Notes: generated by a model not told the origin, from the letters alone. 64,000 nt of DNA from an uncultured Ruminococcus sp. (GCA_902774325.1 CACYIC010000004.1:62001-126000), one strand, 5' to 3'; shown: positions 1-10,852, counted from the stretch's first letter. A program made the numbers and translations.

Positions 1-1
1 G

Positions 2-1627
2 GAGCGCCGCGAGCTCATTCTCAGCGAGATGCTCGATCAGGGAAAGATCACCCAAAGCGAATACGACTCCGCGATGAACGAATCCGCCGTCATGACCTTC
101 GTGGGCTTCAAGAGCGCGTCCGAGCAGGAGGACGACGAGGAGGACTTCGACAACGTCCAGAGCTGGTATGAGGATCAGATCTTCTACGACCTCAAGCGCG
201 ACCTCGCGCAGTACTATAACATCAGCGAGGGCGCCGCGAGTGAAAAAATATACACCGAGGGACTCAAGATCTACTCGGCGGTCGATACAAACGCCCAGGA
301 GTACCTTCAGGAAGCGGCTCTCAATATGGACGTCGGCTACGACTACGACCTGCAGCTCGGCGCCGTCATGATGGAATTTGACGGCAGGGTGATCGCCACC
401 GTCGGCAGCTCAAAGCGAAAGACCGGCAATCTCGAGTGGGACAGAGCTAGCCATTCGGTGCTCCAGCCGGGTTCCTCGATCAAGCCCCTGCTCGTTTATC
501 CGCTGGGCATCGAGAGCCATCAGCTCTATTACTCCTCGATCGTACCCGATAAGGAAATCGAAAAATACTCCTACGACGCGGAAACCGGCACCTATAAATC
601 GGGTCCCGGAAACTGGTACGAAGGAAACAACGGCGATATGCTGCTTCCCGACGCTATCGAGTGGTCATCCAACAACACGGCTGTACAGGTGCTTGAGCTT
701 ATAGGCGGACCCTCGGTCCCCTACGAGCAGGCGGTAACGAGGATGGGCTTCTCGAACCTCTCCGAGGAGGACAGCCGGATGGCGGGCGCCCTCACGCTGG
801 GCGGTATGCACGGCGGCGTTACGGTGCGCGAGATGGCTGCCGCCTACACCTTTATGGGCAACGGCGGTCTGTACTACAAGCCCTACACCTACTTCTATGT
901 GACCGATTCAGAGGACAACGTCATCATCGACAACCGCGATACCATCCCCAAAAAGGCTTATTCACCCGAGACAGCCACGATCATGAACAGGCTGCTTAAT
1001 TATAATATGGAAAACACCGTTCACACCAAGGCGTCCTGGGCGCGCGTCGAGGGCTGGGACATCGTCGGCAAGACGGGTACCACCAACGCCGACTACGACT
1101 CCTGGTACTGCGGACTTTCACCCTACTGCGTAATGGCGATCTGGACGGGCTTTGACGATCCGCACACCATCCTGGACACCACCCATTCGACAAAGTTCTT
1201 CGGCAACGTCATGGGTCACTACCTCGAAGGCAGAGAGCAAAAGGAATACAAGCTCTCGAGCAAGTGCATTCCCGCGACCTATAACCCCGTGACCGGTCTT
1301 ATCATCTCAACCGAGAACGTTTCCGGAAAATACGTCGGCTACTACACCGAAGACAATATGCCGTCCTTCGGTTCACCCTATTGGGAGGACAGCACCGACT
1401 ACGGCTCGGGCTCAGACGACACCGACGACGACAGCAGCACCGATCACTCCGACTCAGGCGGCGGCTCCGATCAATCCGACGTAAGCGGCGGCGACGATTC
1501 CTCCGACGCCGGAAACAGCGGAGAGCAGCCTCCCGAAAGCAGCGCGGAGCAGCCCCCCGAAAGCAGTGCGGAGCAGCCCCCCGAGAGCGGAGGAGGCGGA
1601 GAGCAATCCGCCGAAAGCGGCGCGTAG
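2..1627 (+). CDS. Class A penicillin-binding protein (PBP1A type), 5' truncated by window edge
   Basis: This is the transpeptidase half of a bifunctional peptidoglycan synthase, which cross-links cell wall outside the membrane. The frame is open from base 2, so the start codon and the glycosyltransferase domain lie before the window; the in-frame ATG at 29 is internal (the residues before it, ERRELILSEM, fit the PBP linker). The three penicillin-binding motifs are in order: SSIK with catalytic Ser at base 473, SSN at 665 and KTGTT at 1070. From about base 1381 the protein becomes a low-complexity Ser/Asp/Gly tail ending in three near-identical EQPPESS-type repeats (1519-1590), likely a disordered extracellular extension. 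The next gene, hom, starts 46 bp later with no terminator seen. The family call is very safe; the exact PBP name is not. Confidence 0.93.
   Translation, partial: ERRELILSEMLDQGKITQSEYDSAMNESAVMTFVGFKSASEQEDDEEDFDNVQSWYEDQIFYDLKRDLAQYYNISEGAASEKIYTEGLKIYSAVDTNAQEYLQEAALNMDVGYDYDLQLGAVMMEFDGRVIATVGSSKRKTGNLEWDRASHSVLQPGSSIKPLLVYPLGIESHQLYYSSIVPDKEIEKYSYDAETGTYKSGPGNWYEGNNGDMLLPDAIEWSSNNTAVQVLELIGGPSVPYEQAVTRMGFSNLSEEDSRMAGALTLGGMHGGVTVREMAAAYTFMGNGGLYYKPYTYFYVTDSEDNVIIDNRDTIPKKAYSPETATIMNRLLNYNMENTVHTKASWARVEGWDIVGKTGTTNADYDSWYCGLSPYCVMAIWTGFDDPHTILDTTHSTKFFGNVMGHYLEGREQKEYKLSSKCIPATYNPVTGLIISTENVSGKYVGYYTEDNMPSFGSPYWEDSTDYGSGSDDTDDDSSTDHSDSGGGSDQSDVSGGDDSSDAGNSGEQPPESSAEQPPESSAEQPPESGGGGEQSAESGA
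1519..1620 (+). repeat. Short in-frame direct repeats in the PBP C-terminal tail
   Basis: Three tandem copies of a 24-base unit encode EQPPESSA-like octapeptides (two identical in protein, a third ending ESGG), followed by a degenerate GGEQSAES copy. Such tracts change copy number by slippage and usually form flexible extracellular tails. Confidence 0.8.
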
Positions 1628-1673
1628 GGCGCGTCTTGAAATAATAAACTATTCCGAAAGGTAAGGATATAAT

Positions 1674-2897
1674 ATGGTACAAGTTGCAATTATGGGTCAC
1701 GGAGTGGTAGGCTCGGGAGCAGCCGAGATATTACTGACTCACAAACAACAGCTTTTCGCGAATCTGGGCGAGGAGATCAGGATCAAGAAGATACTTGATC
1801 TCAGAGAATTTCCGGACAGCCCGATCGCGGATCGCTTCACAAAGGATTTTGACGAGATCCTCAACGATCTTGAGATCCGCGTCGTAGCCGAGGTCATGGG
1901 CGGCATCAACCCCGCTTACGACTATGTCAAGAGGCTGCTCAAGGCGGGCAAAAGCGTTGTGACCTCCAACAAGGAGCTTGTTGCCGCTCACGGCGCCGAG
2001 CTTCTGTCCATCGCGGCTCAGGAAAACGTCAACTTCCTCTTTGAGGCTTCCGTCGGCGGCGGAATCCCCATCATCCGCCCCATGAACCAGTGCCTCGTAG
2101 CAAACATCGTCGACGAGGTCGCGGGTATTCTCAATGGCACAACCAACTTTATTCTGACTAAAATGATAGAAGAGAGCATGCCCTTCGACGACGCTCTCAG
2201 ACTCGCTCAGGAGCTCGGCTTCGCAGAGAGAAATCCCGAGGCTGATATCGAGGGACACGACGCCTGCCGCAAGATATGCATCCTCGCTTCTCTCGCCTAC
2301 GGCAAGCACATCTATCCCAAGTCGGTACATACCGAAGGAATTACGGGCATCACGCTTGAGGACGTCAGATTCGCCTCTGATTTCGGCTGCGTGATCAAGC
2401 TTATCGGCAGAGTCAAAAAGCTCAAGGACGGCAGGATCGACATCATAACCGCGCCGATGCTCGTCCCCTGCAAGAGCCAGCTCGCGAATATCGACTATGA
2501 ATTCAACGGAATCATGGTTCGCGGCGACTGCACGGGCGACGTGGTATTCTACGGCAAGGGCGCCGGCAAGCTGCCCACAGCCTCGGCTGTCGTTGCCGAC
2601 ATCGTCGACTGCTGCCAGCACCTCAAGGAGCGCCGCTTCCTCTTCTGGGCGGACGGCGACGGCTCCAACATCATTGATTACAGGGAAAGCGTCACCGCGA
2701 TGTACCTCAGAGTCAAGGGCGAGAACGCGCTTGAGAAGGCGGCTTCGCTCTTCGGCGAGATCGAATCCTCCGAGGAAGCCGACGTCTGCGCCTTCACAAC
2801 GGCTAAGATGGTTTACGGAGACTTTTTGGAAAAGGCGGAGGCTCTCAAGGCGGAGGGCGTCGAGATCCTCTCAACCATCCGCGTAGGCGATCTTTAA
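1674..2897 (+). CDS. hom: Homoserine dehydrogenase
   Basis: Reduces aspartate semialdehyde to homoserine with NAD(P)H, the branch point to threonine and methionine in the cytoplasm. The protein has 407 residues. The N-terminal dinucleotide-binding turn GHGVVGSG is at residues 8-15, the family signature LNGTTNF at 153-159, and a C-terminal ACT-like regulatory region covers about residues 330-407, as in the long feedback-regulated form. The start is the ATG 5 bases after a GGTAAGG Shine-Dalgarno-like stretch. Aspartate kinase follows 63 bp downstream, so the two probably form an aspartate-family operon in which entry and branch enzymes are made together. No T-box or riboswitch was recognised upstream. 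Nothing unusual in length or motifs. Confidence 0.95.
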   Translation: MVQVAIMGHGVVGSGAAEILLTHKQQLFANLGEEIRIKKILDLREFPDSPIADRFTKDFDEILNDLEIRVVAEVMGGINPAYDYVKRLLKAGKSVVTSNKELVAAHGAELLSIAAQENVNFLFEASVGGGIPIIRPMNQCLVANIVDEVAGILNGTTNFILTKMIEESMPFDDALRLAQELGFAERNPEADIEGHDACRKICILASLAYGKHIYPKSVHTEGITGITLEDVRFASDFGCVIKLIGRVKKLKDGRIDIITAPMLVPCKSQLANIDYEFNGIMVRGDCTGDVVFYGKGAGKLPTASAVVADIVDCCQHLKERRFLFWADGDGSNIIDYRESVTAMYLRVKGENALEKAASLFGEIESSEEADVCAFTTAKMVYGDFLEKAEALKAEGVEILSTIRVGDL

Positions 2898-2960
2898 CAG
2901 AGCCGATACGGTTTATAAAGGGTAATTCATTAAAGCATACAGAAAAGGGGAGTAAAACAA

Positions 2961-4169
2961 ATGAGTTTGATAGTTCAGAAATTCGGCGGCACGTCTGTAG
3001 CAAACGCCGAAAGAGTAATGAACGTCGCAAGAATTGTTACCGACACCTACAAGAAGGGCAACGACGTCGTTGTTGTAGTTTCCGCTCAGGGCGACTTCAC
3101 CGACGTGCTCGTTGCAAAGCAGCAGGAGATCAATCCCAACGCCTCAAAGCGCGAGCAGGATATGCTTCTGGCGGCCGGCGAGCAGATTTCAATATCTCTT
3201 CTGGCTATGGCTATCGAAAAGCTGGGCTTCCACGCGGTTTCGCTGCTCGGCTGGCAGGCCGGCTTTGAGACCTCCTCGGCGCACACCGCGGCAAGGATCA
3301 GAAGGGTCGTTCCCGACCGCATCCGCGCAGCTCTCGACAAGAGAAATATCGTTATAGTCGCGGGCTTCCAGGGTCTTTCCCGCTACGGCGACATCACCAC
3401 CCTCGGACGCGGCGGCTCAGACACCAGCGCCGTAGCTATCGCGGCGGCGATGCACGCCGATCTCTGTCAGATCTACACCGACGTTGAGGGCGTTTTCACC
3501 GCCGATCCCAGAAAGGTCCGCAACGCAACGAAGCTCGATGAGATCTCTTACGACGAAATGCTCGAGCTTGCCACCCTCGGCGCTCAGGTACTCAACAACC
3601 GTTCGGTAGAAATGGCGAAAAAATACAATATCGAGCTTGAGGTGCTTTCGAGTCTTACTCAGGCTAAGGGAACAATTGTAAAGGAGAGAACAAAGAAAAT
3701 GGAAAAAATGTTAATCAGCGGTGTTGCAAAGGATACAGACGTTGCGAGAATTTCAATTACAGGTGTTCCCAATATCCCCGGAATCGCCTTCAAGATCTTT
3801 TCAAAGGTTTCGGCTAAGGGCATCAACGTAGATATCATCCTCCAGTCGATCGGTCACGACGGCAAGAAAGACATCAGCTTTACCGTAGCCAAGTCAAAGG
3901 GGCAGGAGGCTGTTGAGGCTCTCAGGGACTACGTTGACAGCATCGGCGCCAGCGGCATCCTTTACGATGATAACGTAGCGAAGATCTCGATCGTAGGCGC
4001 GGGCATGGAAAGCCACGCGGGCGTAGCCACAAAGATGTTTGAGGCGCTTTACGACGCTCAGATCAACATCAGAATGATCAGCACCAGCGAGATCAAGGTC
4101 TCCGTCCTCATTGACGCCGCTTACGCAGACAAGGCGGTTTCAGCTATCCACGAAAAGTTCTTCGGATAA
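2961..4169 (+). CDS. lysC: Aspartate kinase
   Basis: Phosphorylates aspartate as the first step of the lysine, threonine, methionine and diaminopimelate pathway. The 402-residue monofunctional protein opens with the kinase signature KFGGTS (residues 7-12), has GRGGSDTSA further on, and ends with two ACT domains (about 250-402) that bind the feedback amino acid. The start follows AAAAGGGGAG with a spacing of 7. An internal Met run (about base 3700) could mark a separate beta-subunit start, as known for Bacillus aspartokinase II, but I see no decisive ribosome site. A strong terminator follows at 4199, ending the hom-lysC unit. Confidence 0.95.
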   Translation: MSLIVQKFGGTSVANAERVMNVARIVTDTYKKGNDVVVVVSAQGDFTDVLVAKQQEINPNASKREQDMLLAAGEQISISLLAMAIEKLGFHAVSLLGWQAGFETSSAHTAARIRRVVPDRIRAALDKRNIVIVAGFQGLSRYGDITTLGRGGSDTSAVAIAAAMHADLCQIYTDVEGVFTADPRKVRNATKLDEISYDEMLELATLGAQVLNNRSVEMAKKYNIELEVLSSLTQAKGTIVKERTKKMEKMLISGVAKDTDVARISITGVPNIPGIAFKIFSKVSAKGINVDIILQSIGHDGKKDISFTVAKSKGQEAVEALRDYVDSIGASGILYDDNVAKISIVGAGMESHAGVATKMFEALYDAQINIRMISTSEIKVSVLIDAAYADKAVSAIHEKFFG

Positions 4170-4198
4170 TTTTCGTTTACAATACTATTCTCAAATTC

Positions 4199-4238
4199 AA
4201 CGCCGGCGCGAAGGGAAAATTCGCGCCGGCGTTTTTTT
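4199..4238 (+). terminator. Rho-independent terminator after lysC
   Basis: A 14-bp perfect stem (AACGCCGGCGCGAA paired with its complement) with a 7-base loop is followed by a run of seven T. It lies 29 bases past the lysC stop. Confidence 0.95.
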
Positions 4239-4247
4239 GATCGTTAT

Positions 4248-4280
4248 GAAAAAAGCGGATCAGGCAATACAGCCTGATCC
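4248..4280 (-). terminator. Rho-independent terminator after prmA
   Basis: On the minus strand GGATCAGGC pairs with GCCTGATCC around a 6-base loop, followed by GCTTTTTT. It ends the heat-shock operon and lies back to back with the lysC terminator. Confidence 0.93.
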
Positions 4281-4286
4281 ATATTA

Positions 4287-5228
4287 TTATGCGTTTGTAG
4301 TATTCTGTTTTCTGATTTTCGCGACTAAGCAGACCCAGCCGTTTTCCAGGTGCTCTTCAATGATCTCGAAATACTTTGAGACCTCAGCCTTTACCTCCTC
4401 GGCTCGGGTGTCGATTATACCGCTCATGATGTAAACCGCGTCGTCCTTCATGAATTGGCTGACGCCCTTTGAGAGGAATTTGATCGCGTCCGCGACTATA
4501 TTCGCGAGCACGATATCGAATTTGCCCTCGACGTGCTCGGTAAAGCTGCCGTAGATCGAGGTGAGCCTGTCGCTCACGCCGTTGAGCTCGGCGTTCGCCT
4601 TGGTGGTGCGGACGGCTACCTCGTCGATATCGACTCCGATCGCGCTTTCAGCTCCAAGCAGCAAAGCGGCGATCCCGAGGATTCCGCTGCCGCAGCCGAC
4701 GTCGAGCACCCTGTCGCCCTGCTTGAGGTATTTTTCGCACATCCTCAGACAAAGGCGGGTCGTTTCATGGTTTCCCGTGCCGAAGGCAAGACCCGGGTCG
4801 ATCGTGAGCGCGACCCTGCCCTGCGTATCGTAGTTTTCATACCAGCTCGGCACTATCATGATCCTCTCGCCGACAGGCGTCGGGTGAAAATACTTCTTCC
4901 AGTTGTTGCGCCAATCCTCCTCGGCGCAGTTGAGAAGCTCGATCTCGTGAGCTATCCCCTCGGCGTTGTAGCGCTCGCTGAGAAATTCGACCGCCTCGGC
5001 GGGAGATACGTCCTCCTCGAGGTAGATATGAACAAAAGCCTTGCTCCTGTCCTTGCTTAGCAGCTCCTCCTCTATGAGATCGACGTGAGCTATATCCTCT
5101 ATCGTCTGCTCGAGGTCGGTATAGTCCTCTATATAAATTCCGTAGGGAACGACCACGTTCGCGATATCGCTCGCCGCTTCGATATCGGCGGCGTTTACCG
5201 TTATTTTGATTTCTGTCCAGCTTTTCAT
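4287..5228 (-). CDS. prmA: Ribosomal protein L11 methyltransferase
   Basis: SAM-dependent methyltransferase that trimethylates ribosomal protein L11. At 313 residues it has the normal length. The C-terminal half holds the family marker AFGTGNHETT and the SAM-binding motif VLDVGCGSGILGI, then ANIVAD, the catalytic-loop signature of the family. The N-terminal third is the L11-recognition domain. It starts 9 bp after the dnaJ stop and is the last gene of the hrcA operon, an arrangement common in Clostridia and Bacilli. A minus-strand terminator follows 7 bases after its stop. Confidence 0.94.
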   Translation of the reverse strand: MKSWTEIKITVNAADIEAASDIANVVVPYGIYIEDYTDLEQTIEDIAHVDLIEEELLSKDRSKAFVHIYLEEDVSPAEAVEFLSERYNAEGIAHEIELLNCAEEDWRNNWKKYFHPTPVGERIMIVPSWYENYDTQGRVALTIDPGLAFGTGNHETTRLCLRMCEKYLKQGDRVLDVGCGSGILGIAALLLGAESAIGVDIDEVAVRTTKANAELNGVSDRLTSIYGSFTEHVEGKFDIVLANIVADAIKFLSKGVSQFMKDDAVYIMSGIIDTRAEEVKAEVSKYFEIIEEHLENGWVCLVAKIRKQNTTNA

Positions 5229-5237
5229 GGCGCCCTC

Positions 5238-6383
5238 TTATTCGTTGAAGAGCTTTTTGAGCTTCTCAAAAAAGCCCTGTCGCTTCGCGTAGTTCTTTTC
5301 GGTCAGGAGCCTGTCAAAGTCCCTGATGAGCTCCTTGTGCTTGCTGTTGAGGTTTTTGGGTATCTCAACAACAACGCGGCAGTACTGGTCGCCCTTGCTT
5401 CTTCCGCCGAGCTTCTGGATGCCTCTGCCCTTGAGCTTGAATACATCGTTGGGCTGGGTGCCCTCGTGGATAGTATATTTTACCGTGCCGTCGAGGGTCG
5501 GAACCTTTACCTCCGCGCCGAGCGCCGCCTGAGCGAACGTGATGGGCAGGTCGCACCATACGTCGTCGCCTCTGCGCTCGAAAAGCTCATGCTTGCGCAC
5601 GTTCACAAATACGTGCAGATCGCCCGCAGGACCGTTGTTGTAGCCCGAGTTTCCGTGTCCCGAAACGTTCAGGATCTGCTGATCCTTGATGCCGGCGGGG
5701 ATCGTGACGTCAACGGTATGGGGCTTTCTCACCTTGCCCGAGCCGTTGCAATTGCGGCAGGGAGTATCCACGACCTTGCCCTTGCCGTGGCAGGCGTCGC
5801 AGCTTCTCTGGGTCTGAACCACGCCGAAGGGTGTGCGCTGGTTTATCGTCACCCTTCCGGTGCCGCCGCACGCCGAGCAGGTCTTTGCCTGGGTTCCCGG
5901 CTGGGCGCCCGTGCCGTGGCAGTCGTCGCAGTTGTCGATGCTGTTATAGGTGATCTTCTTGGTGCAGCCCTTTGCCGCCTCCTCAAAGGTGACGGTGATG
6001 CTCGCCTCAACGTCGCTTCCGCGCACGGGAGCGTTGGCGTTCCTTCCGCGTCTGCCGCCGAAGCCACCGAAAAAGCTGCCGAAGATGTCGTCGAGGTCGA
6101 TGCCGCCGCCGAAGGGACTTCCTCCCTGATAGGGGTTGCCCGCGCCGTAGTTGGGATCTACTCCCGCGTGACCGAACTGGTCATAGCGCGCTTTTTTGTC
6201 CTTGTCGGAGAGGACCTCGTAAGCCTCGTTGACCTCCTTGAACTTTTCCTCGCAGTCCTTGTCTCCCGGATGGAGATCGGGATGGTACTGCTTGGCGCAC
6301 TTGCGGTACGCCTTTTTTATTTCGTCGTCGCTCGCGCCCTTGTTGAGCCCGAGCACCTCGTAATAATCTCTTTTATCTGCCAT
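5238..6383 (-). CDS. dnaJ: Chaperone protein DnaJ (Hsp40)
   Basis: Co-chaperone that delivers substrates to DnaK and stimulates its ATPase. All class I features are present in 381 residues: an N-terminal J domain with the HPD motif in YHPDLHPGD, a Gly/Phe-rich linker (about residues 70-110), four CxxCxGxG zinc motifs (CDDCHGTG, CSACGGTG, CDACHGKG, CRNCNGSG) and the two C-terminal substrate-binding beta domains. The start ATG lies 8 bases after GGGAGG. The 217-bp gap from dnaK contains a hairpin, so dnaJ may be set at a different level from dnaK. prmA follows after 9 bp. Confidence 0.97.
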   Translation of the reverse strand: MADKRDYYEVLGLNKGASDDEIKKAYRKCAKQYHPDLHPGDKDCEEKFKEVNEAYEVLSDKDKKARYDQFGHAGVDPNYGAGNPYQGGSPFGGGIDLDDIFGSFFGGFGGRRGRNANAPVRGSDVEASITVTFEEAAKGCTKKITYNSIDNCDDCHGTGAQPGTQAKTCSACGGTGRVTINQRTPFGVVQTQRSCDACHGKGKVVDTPCRNCNGSGKVRKPHTVDVTIPAGIKDQQILNVSGHGNSGYNNGPAGDLHVFVNVRKHELFERRGDDVWCDLPITFAQAALGAEVKVPTLDGTVKYTIHEGTQPNDVFKLKGRGIQKLGGRSKGDQYCRVVVEIPKNLNSKHKELIRDFDRLLTEKNYAKRQGFFEKLKKLFNE

Positions 6384-6559
6384 TGCAAGCCCTCCCTGAA
6401 CGTGAGATCACGTTTATTTTACCGATACCCAACAAAAAGCAGACAAGCTTTGCGGTCTGATCTCCGCAGCGCTTCATTGTCAGCGCTGTTACGCGAAAAT
6501 CAAGCCAAAAAGATTGCTCTATTTTATTCCGGTGTTAAGTAATAAGGCACTGACGAGAA

Positions 6560-6583
6560 AGGAGCTGCCGCGAAGCAGCTCCT
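6560..6583 (-). terminator. Hairpin between dnaK and dnaJ (attenuator or processing site)
   Basis: AGGAGCTGC and GCAGCTCCT form a 9-bp stem around CGCGAA. On the minus strand it is followed only by TTTCTCGTC, so it would terminate partially at best. Position right after the dnaK stop suggests it limits read-through or protects the upstream mRNA end. Confidence 0.55.
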
Positions 6584-6600
6584 CCTAATCATTTTATATA

Positions 6601-8451
<1,851 letters not shown>

Positions 8452-8575
8452 AATTATACCTCCAAATGTTATTATTGTTGATATTGATATTGATAATTGA
8501 ATGATAAACGGTGATTATTAGCCGGGCGGACAGCTCCGCTTTTCGGGCGCTTCTTCCCGTTTCCTTTTATATGCT

Positions 8576-9184
8576 TCAGTTGACTACCTGTACCATCGCG
8601 TGACGGATGATCTTGTCGCCGATCCTGTAGCCCGTCTGGAAAACCGCTGCGATCTTGCCTGATTCAAGCTCCTCGCTGTCGACCATCGAAACCGCGTTGT
8701 GAAGGTTGGGATCAAAGTCGTCGCCCGCTTCGCCGTAGCTCTCTATCTTGAGCTTATCAAAGCTCTTTGTGAGCTGGTTTGATATGAGCTCGACGCCCTT
8801 GATGATCTCGGGATCGGAATCCTTGAGGTTTTCGAGCGCCATTCTCACGCTGTCGGCAACGGGAAGCAGCTCCTTTACCGCCTTTGAGGTCGCGTCGTCG
8901 TAAAGCGAGAGCTTTTCGTTCGCCGTGCGCTTGCGGAAATTATCGTATTCCGCCGCCAGCCTCATATATTTGTCCTTGCTTTCGAGAAGCTGCGCTTCAA
9001 GCTGCGCGATCTTTTCGTCGCGCTCATCAGCCTGAGCCTCCTCCTCTTCCTCCTTCGGAGCTTCGGCTTCAGCCTGCTCCTCTTCTGCCGTCTCTTCTGT
9101 CGTCTCTTCAGCCTGCGCCTCGGATTCTTCGGTGAGGATCTCCTCCGCCTCCGACTGCTTCGGCTTTTTATTTTTCTTGGACAT
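8576..9184 (-). CDS. grpE: Nucleotide exchange factor GrpE
   Basis: Dimeric nucleotide exchange factor that releases ADP from DnaK. The first 60 residues are extremely Glu-rich (a normal but long acidic arm). They are followed by a long coiled coil (about 60-115) containing YMRLAAEYDNFRKRT, and the C-terminal beta domain with the family ending GYRIGDKIIRHAMVQV. Length is 202 residues. The gene lies 13 bp after hrcA, with AAGGAGGAAATAAG immediately upstream of the ATG. Confidence 0.96.
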   Translation of the reverse strand: MSKKNKKPKQSEAEEILTEESEAQAEETTEETAEEEQAEAEAPKEEEEEAQADERDEKIAQLEAQLLESKDKYMRLAAEYDNFRKRTANEKLSLYDDATSKAVKELLPVADSVRMALENLKDSDPEIIKGVELISNQLTKSFDKLKIESYGEAGDDFDPNLHNAVSMVDSEELESGKIAAVFQTGYRIGDKIIRHAMVQVVN

Positions 9185-9197
9185 CTTATTTCCTCCT

Positions 9198-10235
9198 TTA
9201 CGGGTTTGTGCGGATCAATTCGCCTATCAGCTCACTGACGCATTCACTGACCGCCTCCAGGATCGAAAACACCCTGCTGTAATCGAGCCTCATCGGACCG
9301 ATCACAGCGAGTACTCCCGAGGGGCTGCCGTCAATGAGATACCGGGTCGAAATCACGGCGCTCTGCGCAAGCTCCACGCGGCTGTTTTCCCTGCCGATGG
9401 TCGCCGCGGTGTACTGCGGAAGCTTTTCTAGGTTCGCGGAAAGCTCGCGGTTGTTTTGCAGAAACTCAAGTATCCTGCCCGCAAGCGGCGAGTCCCCTTC
9501 GCGCATCAGCATTCCGAAGCCGCTGTGACAGGTGCTGACCGTGCCGGCGAGCTCGCAAGCCTCCCAAACTGCCGTCAGCGCCGTAGGCATCAGCAGCGAG
9601 AGCTCTCCGAACCGCGCCGCGGCGGTCTGGATGAAGGGGCGGTTTACCGAGGAAACGGCTATACCCGCGAAGGTGTCCTCCATCGCTCTGTCAAATATGC
9701 CGAGGATTTCGGGTGTAATGAGATATTCGCAGCGAAAAAGCTTCGTCTTTATCACGCCGTTTGAGCATATCAGCACCGCCATCGCGGTGTAGGCTCCCGT
9801 TTGAACAAAGCTGATCTTGCGAATCCTGCTGTCCCGCGAGTCGGGAGTTGTCGCAAGCGCGATACAATCCGTCAGGCGGTACAGAAGCTCCGCGGCGTTT
9901 TGAAGGATACTCTCGGGCGAATCGGCTCTCTCGCGCAGCCTGTCGAGGATATATTCCCTGCTCTGCCGCGCCAGAGGCTCTACGCTGAGAAGCTTATCTA
10001 CATAGTAGCGATAGCCCGAGGCTGTGGGGATCCTTCCCGCCGAGGTGTGAGGCTGAACGATCAGCCCGCGCTTTGTCAGCTCCGCCATGTCGTTGCGTAC
10101 GGTCGCGGATGATACCTGAAGCCCCGACTGCTCGATCAGCGCCTTTGAGCCGACGGGCTCTCCCGTGCTGATATAGCTTTCAATGATCGCCGCAAGGATT
10201 TTTTCTTTTCTTGCAGCAGGCTCCATTTCGTTCAC
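9198..10235 (-). CDS. hrcA: Heat-inducible transcription repressor HrcA
   Basis: Repressor that binds CIRCE and shuts down the hrcA-grpE-dnaK operon until chaperones are titrated by unfolded proteins. The 345-residue protein has an N-terminal winged helix (YISTGEPVGSKAL, then SSATVRNDMAEL as recognition helix, residues about 17-52) and the C-terminal HrcA dimerisation domain, with the conserved end region GVLAVIGPMRLDYSRV. It is the first gene of the operon, directly downstream of the operator it reads. GAGGTG precedes the ATG at good spacing. No anomaly. Confidence 0.97.
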   Translation of the reverse strand: MNEMEPAARKEKILAAIIESYISTGEPVGSKALIEQSGLQVSSATVRNDMAELTKRGLIVQPHTSAGRIPTASGYRYYVDKLLSVEPLARQSREYILDRLRERADSPESILQNAAELLYRLTDCIALATTPDSRDSRIRKISFVQTGAYTAMAVLICSNGVIKTKLFRCEYLITPEILGIFDRAMEDTFAGIAVSSVNRPFIQTAAARFGELSLLMPTALTAVWEACELAGTVSTCHSGFGMLMREGDSPLAGRILEFLQNNRELSANLEKLPQYTAATIGRENSRVELAQSAVISTRYLIDGSPSGVLAVIGPMRLDYSRVFSILEAVSECVSELIGELIRTNP

Positions 10236-10244
10236 CTCTTTGTT

Positions 10245-10271
10245 TTAGCACTCTCATCGGTCGAGTGCTAA
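10245..10271. promoter_or_regulatory. CIRCE operator (HrcA binding site)
   Basis: Perfect inverted repeat TTAGCACTC - 9 bases - GAGTGCTAA, identical to the CIRCE consensus, 10 bases before the hrcA start and just downstream of the promoter, where bound HrcA would block transcription. Confidence 0.98.
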
Positions 10272-10284
10272 TCTCATTACCATT

Positions 10285-10313
10285 ACTATAATACCAAAGT
10301 CAGTAAAAGTCAA
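10285..10313 (-). promoter_or_regulatory. Promoter of the hrcA-grpE-dnaK-dnaJ-prmA operon
   Basis: On the minus strand TTGACT (-35, 10308-10313) and TATAGT (-10, 10285-10290) are spaced by 17 bases: a housekeeping sigma-A promoter. The predicted start near 10278 places CIRCE in the first transcribed bases. Confidence 0.88.
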
Positions 10314-10383
10314 GTATTTTCTGAAAACTTTTTTTGAAAAACGGAATGTTTCACCAAGCCTTCACCCTTTTGTCACATTTTTC

Positions 10384-10411
10384 TTGACTTTCCGGAATTT
10401 GAAGGTATACT
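10384..10411 (+). promoter_or_regulatory. Promoter before the small membrane protein gene
   Basis: TTGACT and TATACT with a 16-base spacer on the plus strand. The interval 10314-10383 between this and the hrcA promoter is AT-rich and holds nothing else recognisable. Confidence 0.7.
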
Positions 10412-10544
10412 ATTACTATGCCGGATCCCGATTTGATTGCCAAAGCGCGTTTTTGATCTGGGAGCGGCGGCTCCTGCCGGTTTTTCCCGCCGACCGGCCG
10501 CGAGGCTGCTGCCGGCAAATAAAAATATGATCAGGATACTTATT

Positions 10545-10841
10545 ATGACCGATTTCATGTCCAACTCTTACGTCTTTGTCTGGGCGGCGCTCGCTGTCCT
10601 GACCGTTATTCTCGCCATTAAGCACGAGAAGATCTTCTTTGTTTTCACAGGCTTCTTTGTTTTTATGACGCTGTGGCAGTCGCTGAAGGCTTTTTGGAAG
10701 CTTCCGGTGACCGACGGCGCTCTCGGCTGGGTTTTCAGGGGAGTGATGATCGCCTATCTCGTTGTCGCGATGATAATCTGGATCAGGGCGATCCGCACCA
10801 AAAAGCGCGGGAACAGGAACGACGGGGATGAAGGCGAATGA
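10545..10841 (+). CDS. Small membrane protein of unknown function
   Basis: I do not recognise the family. From the chosen ATG the product has 98 residues and three predicted membrane segments (about residues 8-25, 29-47 and 62-82). A charged cytoplasmic tail follows, rich in Lys/Arg then Asp/Glu (IRTKKRGNRNDGDEGE). The frame is open upstream to a TTG at 10437, but the intervening stretch is Pro/Arg/Ala-rich and unlike protein. The ATG at 10545 has a CAGGA ribosome site 8 bases before it, so I take that start; ATG 10527 is the alternative. It has its own promoter at 10384 and a palindromic repeat right after it, so it is probably monocistronic. Confidence 0.7.
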   Translation: MTDFMSNSYVFVWAALAVLTVILAIKHEKIFFVFTGFFVFMTLWQSLKAFWKLPVTDGALGWVFRGVMIAYLVVAMIIWIRAIRTKKRGNRNDGDEGE

Positions 10842-10852
10842 CCCATCATTCA

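Noticed and set aside
5085..6542. Long plus-strand open frame (485 codons) opposite dnaJ
   Set aside because: It lies antisense to complete dnaJ and part of prmA; the composition (Val/Ala/Leu/Arg without motifs) is the mirror of a GC-rich gene, and no ribosome site precedes it.
10245..10271. Reading CIRCE as a terminator hairpin
   Set aside because: The sequence equals the HrcA operator consensus and sits between promoter and hrcA, with no T run.
10437..10544. TTG-started extension of the small membrane protein
   Set aside because: Residues are Pro/Ala/Arg-rich without family features, and a ribosome site supports ATG 10545.
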